From Paraburkholderia fungorum (GTDB lineage: Bacteria; Pseudomonadota; Gammaproteobacteria; Burkholderiales; Burkholderiaceae), in contig NZ_FNKP01000003.1 in the NCBI RefSeq assembly GCF_900099835.1, forward strand, positions 62,001 to 126,000: DNA of 64,000 bases. Direction: 5' to 3'. Below the pieces are notes generated by a model. The model searched no databases, was not told the origin of the DNA, and saw only the letters and a list, made by a program, of their open reading frames with translations. The translations under genes were made by a program, and so were the position numbers. Below are positions 9,041 to 18,207 of the stretch, in pieces; the stretch's first letter is position 1; each line of letters starts with the position of its first letter.

Positions 9041-11823
9041 GCGACGGCCCTCGCCAGAAGCGGGCTCGACGATGCGTCGTCGGCTTCGAGTGGTTCGCCG
9101 AGATAAGCGCGTCGTACGGCGGGCAGACGCAGCACCTCGGATGGCGTGCCGCGAGCGATCACGCGTCCAGCCTCCATGACGATGGCTGCGTCGCAGGTTG
9201 CAAGGACCACGTCGATGTTGTGCTCGATCAGCAGAATGGCGATGCCGAGTTCGCGCGCCGCGCGGCGGATCACGTCGATCGCGTGTTGCCGCGCCTCCGG
9301 GCTCAGCGCCGCGGCGGGCTCGTCGAGACATAGCACGCGCGGACTCGCGGCCAGCGCGCGCGCCAGCGTGACGCGCGCCTGCCAGCCCAGCGACAGCGTG
9401 TCGACGGTTGCATCGAGGTGATGGGTGATGCCGGCTGCGGCGGCGGCTATATCCACTGAAGGCAGCGGCCTGCGCGGCGCGAGACCGAACGGAGCGAGAA
9501 GCCACGCGAGCCGATCCTTGCGCTCGGCGGCGGCCTGCAGATTTTCCCGCACGGAGAGGTCGTCGAACAGCAAATGGTCCTGGAAGGTACGCGTCAAACC
9601 GCGTGCGACGCGGCGCTCCGGCGTGAAGGTGCTGACGTCCTCTCCGCCGATCAGGACGCGCCCCGCACGCGCCGGAACAAAGCCGGTGATCGCATCGATC
9701 AGACTGCTTTTGCCCGCACCGTTCGCCCCCAACACGCCGAGCACTTCGCCCGGCGCTACGCTGAAACTCACGCCGTCGACGACGACCGCCGAACCATACG
9801 CAACACGCAACCCGTCGACCTGCAGCGCGGCGCCCGCGCCTGCACCTGCGCCGCGCAGTGTGGACGGCGACGGCGCGCGGCCTGGCTCGACCGGTGCGGT
9901 TTCGCGAACCGTCCCGGGAGCGCGCTGCGGCCACTGGATCAGGCGGTTGCCGATTCGTCGCAGGCCGACAGGCAACCGTGCGCAGCCGCGCTGGATCTGG
10001 GCCACGACGCCGTCGGGCTCGGTGATCAGCACGAACACGAGGTTCAGCGACAGCACGAGCGCAACCCAGTCGTTGACCGGTCCGCTGAACGACAGGATCT
10101 GCGGCAGCACGCCGCCAGGCGCGAAGCTCGCTGCGAGCACGCCGCCCATGATGAATCCCGCGCCCGACAGCACGGCCATGCTGAGCACGGCGAGGCTGTC
10201 CGTGTATGCAAAGCCATCGCCGAAACGCTGACCACCGACCGTGCCGCTTTGCAGCGCAAGCAGTGCACCCGCCAGGCCCGCGAGTATCGTCGAGAACACG
10301 AATGCGGCAATTTTGGCCTGCGGCACCGATATGCCTGATGCCGCGGCGGCGCGCTCGTTCGACCGCATGGCGAGGATGCGGCGTCCTGCCCGGCTGCGGC
10401 GCAGGCTCGCGACCGCGAGGCTCGCGAGAATGGTCACGCTCCATGCAAGCAATGCAAAGCGCTGCGGGTGCAACGCGTTGTCGAACGACACGCCGAACAG
10501 GTCGACGTGACTCGTGGTCCAGCCTTGCACGCCGTTCAGAAAGCGGTCGGTAGTGAAGCCCCATGTTTCGATGATCGCCGCGACTGCCAGCGTCGCAATG
10601 GTCAGCCCGATCCCGCGCAGCCGCGCACTGGGCACGCCGATGATCGCGCCGGCGACACCCGCCGCGAGCGCTGAGCCCAACAGCGTGACGAGCAACGATG
10701 CACCGTTCTGGTTGAGCCATCCGGCGAGCAGCATGGTCGCGCCGCTCAGGCCCAGTGGCAGCAGACTGACCTGGCCCGCGTAGCCTGTCGAGACCACCAT
10801 CGACAATCCGACCAGTGCAAAGATGCCGGTCAGCGCGATCGTGTCCGACCAGTAATCCGGCAAGGCGAAGGTTGCTACGACGACCGTGGCGACGCCCGCT
10901 GCGAGACCAAACCAGCTGAGCCGGCCGGAGCCGACCCGGAACAGGCGCGGCGCGTCGATCGTGCCACGGCCCGGCAGATTGCGGCCGCTGACGATCAGCG
11001 CAATCAGCGTGACGATGTAGGGGATCGACTTTCCAAGACCCGGCTCGATGGAGAGCCCGATCGCCAGCGATTCGAGAATGCCCGCGACGAGCGCCACGAC
11101 GAGCGCGACCCAGAAGCGCCGGAAGCCTGCGATCAGCGCGGCGCCGAGCGACGGAATCACGAGGCTGCTGAGCGCGTTCGGACTCAGCGCCGTGACGGGC
11201 GACAGCAGTATCCCGGCCAGCGCGGCGAGCAGTCCGCTGATGCCCCACGCGGCCGCGCCCCACGGATGCGGCGAAAATCCCAGCGCTTGCGCACCGAGCG
11301 GGCTGTCCTGCAAGGCGGTCGTCGCGTGACCGAAGCGCGTGCGCTCGAACAGCAGCGTCAGCAGGATGGTCAGTGCCATTGCGACTACAACGAGCACGAT
11401 CGACAGGTACTGGATGCGCGCGCCGAACAGCGTCGCGCCGCCGGATACCAGAAAGCTGGGCACACGCTCCTGCTGGTTGGTCCAGACGATCCGGACGGCG
11501 GCCTGCAGCGCTAACAGAAGACCTAGCGTGACCAGCGTCTTCATCGTCGTCGATGCACCGACTAGCCGCCGGCCGACGAATGCATAGAACGCGATGCTGA
11601 TTGCGATGCCGGACAGCAGCCCGATTGCAAGCGCGATCCCCAGCGGCACGCCCGCGTGCGCATAGAGCTTCCAGAACACGTAGGTGGCGGCCATGCCGAT
11701 GCCGCCCTGCGCGAAGTTGACGACGCCCGTGCCGCGATAGACCGCGACGAGTCCCAGCGCGACCAGTGCATACGCTCCGCCTGTGCTCAGGCCGAGTAGC
11801 GCATATTCGAAAATCGACTGCAT
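9037..11823 (-). CDS. Fused LivH-LivM permease and LivG ATPase of a branched-chain-type ABC transporter
   Basis: A 928-residue three-domain protein. Residues 1-290 are LivH-like (GTGVVNFAQGGIGM early), 305-605 are LivM-like (STGYAGQVSLLPLGL, then several membrane spans), and about 665-905 are a LivG-like ATPase with Walker A GANGAGKSS near 699 and Walker B VLCLDEP. The signature motif is LSLGW rather than the usual LSYGQ or LSGGQ. A Pro/Ala/Gly-rich linker of about 60 residues joins permease and ATPase. These are normally three separate polypeptides. It is the first gene of the operon, with a plausible AGGA ribosome site before the ATG at 11823. The two permease halves and the ATPase are thereby made in fixed 1:1:1 ratio. 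Confidence 0.92.
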   Translation of the reverse strand: MQSIFEYALLGLSTGGAYALVALGLVAVYRGTGVVNFAQGGIGMAATYVFWKLYAHAGVPLGIALAIGLLSGIAISIAFYAFVGRRLVGASTTMKTLVTLGLLLALQAAVRIVWTNQQERVPSFLVSGGATLFGARIQYLSIVLVVVAMALTILLTLLFERTRFGHATTALQDSPLGAQALGFSPHPWGAAAWGISGLLAALAGILLSPVTALSPNALSSLVIPSLGAALIAGFRRFWVALVVALVAGILESLAIGLSIEPGLGKSIPYIVTLIALIVSGRNLPGRGTIDAPRLFRVGSGRLSWFGLAAGVATVVVATFALPDYWSDTIALTGIFALVGLSMVVSTGYAGQVSLLPLGLSGATMLLAGWLNQNGASLLVTLLGSALAAGVAGAIIGVPSARLRGIGLTIATLAVAAIIETWGFTTDRFLNGVQGWTTSHVDLFGVSFDNALHPQRFALLAWSVTILASLAVASLRRSRAGRRILAMRSNERAAAASGISVPQAKIAAFVFSTILAGLAGALLALQSGTVGGQRFGDGFAYTDSLAVLSMAVLSGAGFIMGGVLAASFAPGGVLPQILSFSGPVNDWVALVLSLNLVFVLITEPDGVVAQIQRGCARLPVGLRRIGNRLIQWPQRAPGTVRETAPVEPGRAPSPSTLRGAGAGAGAALQVDGLRVAYGSAVVVDGVSFSVAPGEVLGVLGANGAGKSSLIDAITGFVPARAGRVLIGGEDVSTFTPERRVARGLTRTFQDHLLFDDLSVRENLQAAAERKDRLAWLLAPFGLAPRRPLPSVDIAAAAAGITHHLDATVDTLSLGWQARVTLARALAASPRVLCLDEPAAALSPEARQHAIDVIRRAARELGIAILLIEHNIDVVLATCDAAIVMEAGRVIARGTPSEVLRLPAVRRAYLGEPLEADDASSSPLLARAVA

Positions 11824-12599
11824 GTCAGGTCCTGTCGATCGGCGAACGCCTGCGCGCCGTCGTCATGATGATCACGAAAGAGGTGAGCACAGCGGTTTCT
11901 CCAGTGCTTTGTCGGAGGTGTCTGCGATTGCGCGGGTAACGATGTTTCTGCGTTATCCCGTGTGGCGCAATAGCGATTGAAAAGTCGATTATGTTCGGTG
12001 AATGCTTAATAGCTAAATGACTAATTGTTTGAAGCTAGTGGCCATTTCTCGCTTCCCATTGCGGAGAATCGGGGGTATTCGCGTGAGCGGTGGAGGGCGA
12101 TCCGTTGGATCATTTCGCGTTACTTAGTGATGGTTTCGCTATTGAAACTTGTGAGTGAGCGTAGATCGGTTACGCGAATTTGCTTCGCATTGCTTTTCTT
12201 TTGGGTTTGCCGATTGATTGGGAATCTATTGCCAGTAATCGCCATCCTTTGAAGCGGATCAGGGCGACTGGATGCAGCACGACGTGCTTGATCCGCGTAT
12301 CCGATGATCAACGGACTACTGTCGTCGGTCACATAAATGAGGAGTGTTGCGCAGATAGATAAATCGGCGCTTTGAATGATGTGCAACCGCGTGCAACGAT
12401 TGACGATATGGCTCGATGCGGTGCGTAAAGTCGCGTCAAACTTGCGCGGCCGATACGGGTTCGACATGCCGGGGTTCATCCGGGGAAGGGCTCCGACTTC
12501 GGCGCGGTCGCGCACCCTCCACAAAAGTTTTTTGGTCGTTTAGCCTCCTCGCACCAAAGAATTGTCCCGAATAGTCCACGACCGGCGTGCAGGGTGCCC
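11824..12599. other. Gene-poor, AT-richer intergenic region with divergent promoters
   Basis: About 776 bases between the leftward transporter operon and the rightward phosphodiesterase gene. The stretch from about 11,980 to 12,360 is visibly richer in A and T than the genes around it. Open frames here (for example 12025-12252 forward and 12120-12524 reverse) have atypical composition and no ribosome site, so I do not call genes. Promoters for both flanking units must lie here; I could not define them confidently. Confidence 0.55.
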
Positions 12600-13400
12600 A
12601 TGACAGTGATTGCGCAGCTTTCAGATATTCATGTTCGGCCGCGAGGGTTGCTCTATCAAGGTCTCGTCGACTCCAACGCGATGTTCTCGCGCGCCATCGG
12701 AACGCTCAACCGGTTGAAGCCCGTTCCGAATCTCGTCCTGATTACAGGTGATCTGACAGACGAGGGATCACCCGCAGAATATGAGGCGCTGCGTGAATTG
12801 CTCGCGCCGTTAATACATCCGTTTGCTGTAATGCCCGGTAATCACGATGATCGGGACCATTTGCGCGCCGCCTTTGCCGATCAGTTGTGGCTACCAGCTG
12901 AAGGCGAGCTTAACTTTGGCATCGATGTCGGCGCGGTGCGGATTCTCGCGCTCGACACGAGTGTCCCGGGACTCCACCACGGTGAACTTAGCCGCGCTTC
13001 GCTAAGCTGGCTTGAGCGGGAGCTTGCTGCAAACGTGCATAGACCGGTCGTCGTTGCGATGCATCATCCGCCGTTCGTTACCGGCATACCGTATCTCGAC
13101 GTGTACGGCCTGCGAGACGCTGACGCTTTCGTCGAACTCGTCTCCCGATACGACAACGTCGACCGTATCGTCGCAGGCCACGTTCACCGCTCGATGCAAA
13201 CGCGCATCGGACCTGTGCCGGTATTGACCTGTCCCAGCACGACTACGCAGATCGCGTTGCGCGTCGAAGCGGATGCCGAGCCGGCTTCTTATCTTGAGCC
13301 GCCTGCTTTTATGTTGCATCGCTGGGGAGAACTGCGTGGGCCAGCGGTTTCTCATCTGTGTTATATCGGGCAGTTCGAAGGGCCGCTGCCTTTTGCCTAG
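12600..13400 (+). CDS. CpdA-like metallophosphoesterase
   Basis: 266 residues with all calcineurin-type metal motifs in order: SDIHVRPR (Asp9, His11), GDLTDEG, GNHDD, MHHPP and AGHVH. These place it with class III cyclic nucleotide phosphodiesterases (CpdA) and related glycerophosphodiesterases such as GpdQ, which use two divalent metals. There is no signal peptide, so it is cytoplasmic. The ATG at 12600 follows GCAGGG at a sensible distance; a GTG two codons upstream is the alternative. It stands alone and nothing nearby hints at its substrate. Cyclic AMP and phosphodiester lipids are both possible. Confidence 0.85.
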   Translation: MTVIAQLSDIHVRPRGLLYQGLVDSNAMFSRAIGTLNRLKPVPNLVLITGDLTDEGSPAEYEALRELLAPLIHPFAVMPGNHDDRDHLRAAFADQLWLPAEGELNFGIDVGAVRILALDTSVPGLHHGELSRASLSWLERELAANVHRPVVVAMHHPPFVTGIPYLDVYGLRDADAFVELVSRYDNVDRIVAGHVHRSMQTRIGPVPVLTCPSTTTQIALRVEADAEPASYLEPPAFMLHRWGELRGPAVSHLCYIGQFEGPLPFA

Positions 13401-13741
13401 CCAGATTTTCCGCCACCCGATCTCGCGGATTCAATCGGTCTCAGCCGGTCGTCACAGTCGCGTGAATGGTCAAATTGTTCCGATGGCGCCAGCCGTTGGG
13501 AGACAACTTCCTGCGTCCTGGCCGATACCTAAAGAATTACAGCAGGATGCCGTTAGATCGAGCAGGAAGATTTCGGATCAACTATTATGTTGACCCGGCA
13601 AGACAGGTGTATTTCGGCCAGCTTCCCAAAAAACGGTATCTGACTACCCGCAGTTAGCGTGGCAACACGTCTGCGGCGCGCGTCAGGTTACCGCCGATCA
13701 GAGGGATCGCTACTCAGTAAGTTTCACAGGATGGAATTACC
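13401..13741. other. Intergenic region with one doubtful small ORF
   Basis: 341 bases between the phosphodiesterase and the solute-binding protein genes. A 63-codon frame at 13466-13657 (begins MVKLFRWRQP, basic and aromatic-rich) is open, but it has no clear ribosome site and I recognise no family, so I leave it uncalled. A CAGGA sequence at 13728-13732 serves the next gene. Confidence 0.45.
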
Positions 13742-14536
13742 GTGATTCGACATGTCCTTGCTGGGATGTTGCTGGTGATGAGCAGTCTGGGCACTGCCAT
13801 AGCGGCCAGCCCTGTTTGCTCACGCCCGTTCACGCTCGCGTTGCACGATCACGGGCTGCTGTATTCGGTTGATACGGATACCGGTATCGACAAGGATTTC
13901 GCCGACGAGTTGAGCCGGCGCAGCGGCTGCCAGATCAGAGTCAGTCTCATGTCGCGGGCCAGAATCTGGAAGCTGATCGAGTCCGGCGCACTCGACTTCA
14001 GTCTGTCGGGCATTTCCAATGACGAGCGCAACCAGTACGCGGACTTCGCCTGGTATTTCAGCAACAAATACTATTTGCTCGTCCGTAAAGATGCAGGCAT
14101 CCGGCGCCTTGCCGATTTCGAGCACAACGACCAGTTTCGACTCGGCGTAATTCGCAGCTTCCGCTATAGCGAATCGGCAAACCGCCTCGTCGACTCGCTG
14201 TCGAATGAAAACCGGGTGAGCCAGGCGGGCGGTCTGGATCCGTTGTATCAGGCACTGATCCTCCGGCAGATACAGGGCATGATTATCGAGCCCTTCGACT
14301 ACCCTGCGATCGACGACAAAAAGATCCGCGATGTGACCACCATCGTGGAGTTCGACGACCCAGCCGTGCCGCACGGCCTCATCATGTCGAAGAAAGCACT
14401 GTCGCCGGACGAGCGCGAGAAATGGCGCGCTCTGGTGAATCAAATGCGCGCGGACGGGACTGTCCTGCGAATTTTCGAGAAGTATTTCAAACCCGACCTC
14501 GCCACCTCGATGGTCAACTTCCAGGCACGCCAGTGA
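13742..14536 (+). CDS. Extracellular solute-binding protein, family 3-like
   Basis: 264 residues with a signal peptide (MIRHVLAGMLLVMSS, cleavage near AIAAS) and the amino-acid-type binding-protein fold: a first lobe with TGIDKDFADEL, then DFSLSGISNDERNQYADF, typical of proteins that bind small polar ligands. No ABC permease or ATPase gene is nearby. Its stop overlaps the GTG start of a large GGDEF/EAL protein (GTGA), so the two are translationally coupled. A likely job is a periplasmic sensor that feeds the CHASE-domain enzyme rather than a transport component; this is inferred from arrangement only. Confidence 0.85.
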   Translation: MIRHVLAGMLLVMSSLGTAIAASPVCSRPFTLALHDHGLLYSVDTDTGIDKDFADELSRRSGCQIRVSLMSRARIWKLIESGALDFSLSGISNDERNQYADFAWYFSNKYYLLVRKDAGIRRLADFEHNDQFRLGVIRSFRYSESANRLVDSLSNENRVSQAGGLDPLYQALILRQIQGMIIEPFDYPAIDDKKIRDVTTIVEFDDPAVPHGLIMSKKALSPDEREKWRALVNQMRADGTVLRIFEKYFKPDLATSMVNFQARQ

Positions 14537-17500
14537 ACTGGGCGCGCCTGGTGCTGTTGCCGCTCGTGGTCCTGTCCGCTGCGCTCAGCGTGACCTGGAT
14601 GCTATGGGACCATGAACGGCAAGCCTCCCGCCACGAACTCCAGAACCAGTTCAATTTCTCGCTCGGCGACGCCGTCAGCCGGATCGAACAGCGTATGGGC
14701 ACGTATGAACTTCTGCTGCGTGGCGTGCAGAGTTTCGTCGTCGCTGGCGGTGACGTAGACCGCGAGCGCTTTCGAGCCTATGTGGACACCCTCAATGTCG
14801 ATGCGAACTTCTCCGGCATCCAGGCGATCGGGATCGTCGCGTGGGTGCCGGCGGCCCAGAAGACGGCCCACGTCGCCGCGATGCATCGTCAGGGACTGCT
14901 CGACTACGCGATCCAGTCGCAAGGCTCGCACGACAACTACGCACCGATCATCCAGCGTGAGCCATTTGTCGGCATCAATCGGGCTCCGCCGGGGTTCGAC
15001 GCGTGGTCGGATCCGGTACGGCGGCGTGCGCTGGAGCAGGCACGCGACTCCGGGATGGCAACCGTTTCTGGAAAGGTTCATCTGTCGGTCGATGCCAGAA
15101 CCAATGCGCACCCCGGCTTCATCATGTACCTGCCGCTCTACGCGCCGGGCCAGCCGCAGAATAGCGTCGAGCAGCGTCGCGCCCACCTGATCGGCTGGGT
15201 ATATGCGTCGTTCCGCATGCGTGACGTCATTGCGAGTCTGTATGGAGAGCAGCCGCCCGGACTCAGCATCGCTGTTTATGACGGTGTCACGCCTTCGCCC
15301 GCCGCGCTGTTTCATCGAACGCCGGATGCCCCTGGCCTTCACCGCCCGTCGGACATATCGGCCAGCGAATACCTTGTCGTCGGCGGGCACAACTGGACGC
15401 TCTCGATGAGCGCGCAGGATGACTTTTACGCCCGCTTCGGCCGTAACGCGATGCTTCCGATCGCCGTTACCGGCACCGGCTTGAGTCTGCTCCTCGCGCT
15501 GCTCACCTGGCTGATGATGACCAGTCGCGGACGAACGTTACGGCTTGCGTCGGCGATGACGAAAGAGCTACGGGAGAACGAGGAGAAATTCCGCGCGATC
15601 GCCGACTGCACGGTCAACTGGGAAATCTGGTGGGGACGGGACGGCAAGCCGCGTTGGATCAATCCGGCGGTCAAGGACTACATCGGCTATACCGTCGACG
15701 AATGCATGAGCATGCGCGATTTCGCCGGAGCCGTGATCTACCCGGAGGATATTCCGCGCGTGGCGCCGGAATTCAGAAAGGCGCTGAAAGGCGGTCGTGG
15801 CGACGACCTGGAATTTCGCTGCATCCGCAAGGACGGCTCGCTGATGTGGCTGTCTGCGTCGTGGGTTCCCATTAGCGACTCCACGGGCGGTTTCATCGGT
15901 TTTCGCACGAGCGGGCGGGACATTACCGAACGCAAGCAGGCGGAGGCCGAACTTCGAATCGCCGCCGTTGCGTTCGATTCGATGGAGCCGATGATGATCA
16001 CCGACGCCAGCGCCACGATTCTTCGCGTGAACTCGGCGTTCACCGAATGCACGGGCTACGCACCCGAGGAGATCGTCGGCCAGACACCTCGGGCGCTTCG
16101 ATCCAACCGTCATGCAGCCGCATTCTTCGAGGAGATGTGGGACACGATTCGTCGTGTCGGCGGCTGGCAAGGGGAGATCTGGGGGCGCCGCAAAAATGGC
16201 GACGAATACCCGAAGTGGCTCACGATCTCTGCCGTGGTGAGCGATGACGGCGTCGTTAGTCACTATGTCGGCACACATCACGACATTACTCAACGCAAGA
16301 TCGCGGAAGAGCGCATCAGGGAGTTAGCGTTTTTCGATGCCCTCACCCGATTGCCTAACCGGACACTCCTGCTGGACCGCCTGAAGCAGGCGATTGCCGG
16401 CAGCGCCCAGACTGGAGAATGCGGCGCGCTGCTGTTCATCGATCTGGATCGCTTCAAGACGTTGAACGACACGCTGGGCCACGACAAAGGCGACCTGCTG
16501 CTGAAGCACGTCGCACAACGTCTGGCCGCAAGCGTGCGAGATAGCGACACCGTCGCCAGAGTAGGAGGCGACGAGTTCGTGGTGGTGCTGAGGAATTTGC
16601 ACCGAAACCGGCGGGAAGCGGCGGCGCAGACTGAAGCCCTGTGCGAAAAACTTCTCGCCACGCTCGGCACGCCATACCAGCTTGGCGACGTTCAATACCG
16701 CAGCGGCGCAAGTATTGGCGCGACCGTGTTCAACGGACATCGGACCTTGATCGATGAACTCCTGAAACAGGCCGATCTGGCGATGTACAAATCGAAGGAG
16801 CGAGGACGCAACGCGATGTGCTTCTTCGACCCGGAGATGCAAACCATCGTGGTAGAGCGGGCTTTGCTTGAAGCGGGATTGCGCGATGCGGTCGAAGGCA
16901 ACCAGTTGCTGCTCCAGTATCAGGCGCAGGTGAACCACAACGACATAACCGGTGTGGAGGCACTCGTCAGCTGGCAGCATCCCCGGCGCGGGCTGATCTC
17001 GCCCAGTGACTTCATTCCCCTTGCCGAAGAGACGGGGCTGATTTTCGCGTTGGGAAACTGGGTTCTGGAAACGGCGTGCGCGCAGCTGGCGCAATGGGCA
17101 ACGCGCGCTGACATGGAACACCTCACGATTGCGGTCAACGTCAGCGCCCAGCAGTTCCGCGAATCCGATTTCGTGGAAAAGGTGTTGACCATCATCGATC
17201 GAACCGGCGCGAGGCCTGACAGGTTGCAACTGGAGCTGACGGAAAGCGTATTGGTGGACAACGTGCAGGACATCATCCGCAAGATGGAGGCTCTGAAAGA
17301 GAAGGGCATTGTGTTCGCGCTGGACGATTTCGGTATCGGATATTCGTCGCTTTCGTATCTGAAGCGCCTGCCGCTGGACCAGCTTAAGATCGACCGCTCG
17401 TTCGTACGCGATATTCTGGTTGATCCCAACGACGCGGTGATCGCCAGCGCTATCGTGGCGCTTGCGCGCAGTCTCGGTCTGGGGGTCATCGCGGAAGGGG

Positions 17501-17652
17501 TCGAGACGGAGGCGCAGCGTGACTTTCTCGCAGCGGCGGGTTGCCACGCCTATCAAGGTTACTTTTTCTCGCGCCCGCTCTCCATCGAGGACTTCGAAGC
17601 GATGTTCAGACAAACTCAATGTCCGTCGGTGGATAGCAGAATAAGCGCATGA
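14533..17652 (+). CDS. Membrane CHASE-PAS-PAS-GGDEF-EAL cyclic-di-GMP enzyme
   Basis: 1039 residues if started at the GTG at 14533, whose last two bases overlap the preceding stop; this places a hydrophobic segment (residues 5-25) at the N-terminus as expected. Order: membrane span, periplasmic CHASE-like domain (about 45-270), second span (305-328), PAS domains (about 346-460 and 472-585), GGDEF (motif GGDEF intact at 678-682), EAL (EALV at 809-812, with DDFGIGYSSL and GVETEAQ). All key catalytic residues for both cyclase and phosphodiesterase seem present, so either or both could be active. Periplasmic input probably comes from the CHASE domain, possibly through the coupled binding protein. 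Confidence 0.94.
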   Translation: MNWARLVLLPLVVLSAALSVTWMLWDHERQASRHELQNQFNFSLGDAVSRIEQRMGTYELLLRGVQSFVVAGGDVDRERFRAYVDTLNVDANFSGIQAIGIVAWVPAAQKTAHVAAMHRQGLLDYAIQSQGSHDNYAPIIQREPFVGINRAPPGFDAWSDPVRRRALEQARDSGMATVSGKVHLSVDARTNAHPGFIMYLPLYAPGQPQNSVEQRRAHLIGWVYASFRMRDVIASLYGEQPPGLSIAVYDGVTPSPAALFHRTPDAPGLHRPSDISASEYLVVGGHNWTLSMSAQDDFYARFGRNAMLPIAVTGTGLSLLLALLTWLMMTSRGRTLRLASAMTKELRENEEKFRAIADCTVNWEIWWGRDGKPRWINPAVKDYIGYTVDECMSMRDFAGAVIYPEDIPRVAPEFRKALKGGRGDDLEFRCIRKDGSLMWLSASWVPISDSTGGFIGFRTSGRDITERKQAEAELRIAAVAFDSMEPMMITDASATILRVNSAFTECTGYAPEEIVGQTPRALRSNRHAAAFFEEMWDTIRRVGGWQGEIWGRRKNGDEYPKWLTISAVVSDDGVVSHYVGTHHDITQRKIAEERIRELAFFDALTRLPNRTLLLDRLKQAIAGSAQTGECGALLFIDLDRFKTLNDTLGHDKGDLLLKHVAQRLAASVRDSDTVARVGGDEFVVVLRNLHRNRREAAAQTEALCEKLLATLGTPYQLGDVQYRSGASIGATVFNGHRTLIDELLKQADLAMYKSKERGRNAMCFFDPEMQTIVVERALLEAGLRDAVEGNQLLLQYQAQVNHNDITGVEALVSWQHPRRGLISPSDFIPLAEETGLIFALGNWVLETACAQLAQWATRADMEHLTIAVNVSAQQFRESDFVEKVLTIIDRTGARPDRLQLELTESVLVDNVQDIIRKMEALKEKGIVFALDDFGIGYSSLSYLKRLPLDQLKIDRSFVRDILVDPNDAVIASAIVALARSLGLGVIAEGVETEAQRDFLAAAGCHAYQGYFFSRPLSIEDFEAMFRQTQCPSVDSRISA

Positions 17653-17802
17653 TGGCCGCCCCGAACGGTCCCGCCGCGTCTCGACAAGGCGATCGTCAGC
17701 GGGTCAACGCGAACGCTCGCGTGTCCGGAAACCTTGCGCATCCGACATTGGCGAGGCGCCGCGTCCGGTGAAAAAATGGGGCTTTCAAGGAGTGCGACGA
17801 CC

Positions 17803-18198
17803 ATGCCCTATCTGCAACTGGACGTAAACGACCACTATTCCGTGGAAGACAAGCGGCGCCTTGCGCTGAAGATGAGCGAAACCTACGCGCGGATGATGTC
17901 GGTCGACATCAGGCGTATCAGCGTCGCGATTCGGGAACTGGGGGAAGGCGGGGTCTGGCGGATTCCCAACGCCGGTGCGGAGCCGATCCCGGTCGCGGTC
18001 ATGATGCTCGACATCAGAAAGGGCCGGGCGCCCGAACTGCGCATGGACGTCGCCAAAGCGTTGTGCGCGCACTGCATCGATATTCTTGGGCTGCGTGAAG
18101 ACCGGCTCAACGTCGAATTTACCCAGCATTCCGGCGATGAGATGTATCACCCGGCGCTCGGCGGCTACAGCCCGGAATGGACGCCGGGCGAGCAGTAA
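17803..18198 (+). CDS. Tautomerase-superfamily protein
   Basis: 131 residues from the ATG at 17803, which has an AAGGAG ribosome site ten bases upstream. The protein begins MPYLQL, so removal of Met exposes Pro1, the general base of 4-oxalocrotonate tautomerase and related enzymes. The length is about twice that of 4-OT monomers, nearer to CHMI or cis-CaaD-like members. A longer upstream frame would bury the catalytic Pro and is rejected. No pathway neighbours reveal a substrate. Confidence 0.85.
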   Translation: MPYLQLDVNDHYSVEDKRRLALKMSETYARMMSVDIRRISVAIRELGEGGVWRIPNAGAEPIPVAVMMLDIRKGRAPELRMDVAKALCAHCIDILGLREDRLNVEFTQHSGDEMYHPALGGYSPEWTPGEQ

Positions 18199-18207
18199 GG
18201 ACTGCGC

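Noticed and set aside
9041..11263. Open frame extending livF upstream to 974 codons
   Set aside because: It runs through the LivHMG fusion gene in a different frame on the same strand, is Arg-rich and lacks domains; livF begins at the ATGA overlap.
12120..12524. 134-codon reverse ORF in the AT-rich gap
   Set aside because: No ribosome site, no domain, composition unlike neighbouring genes.
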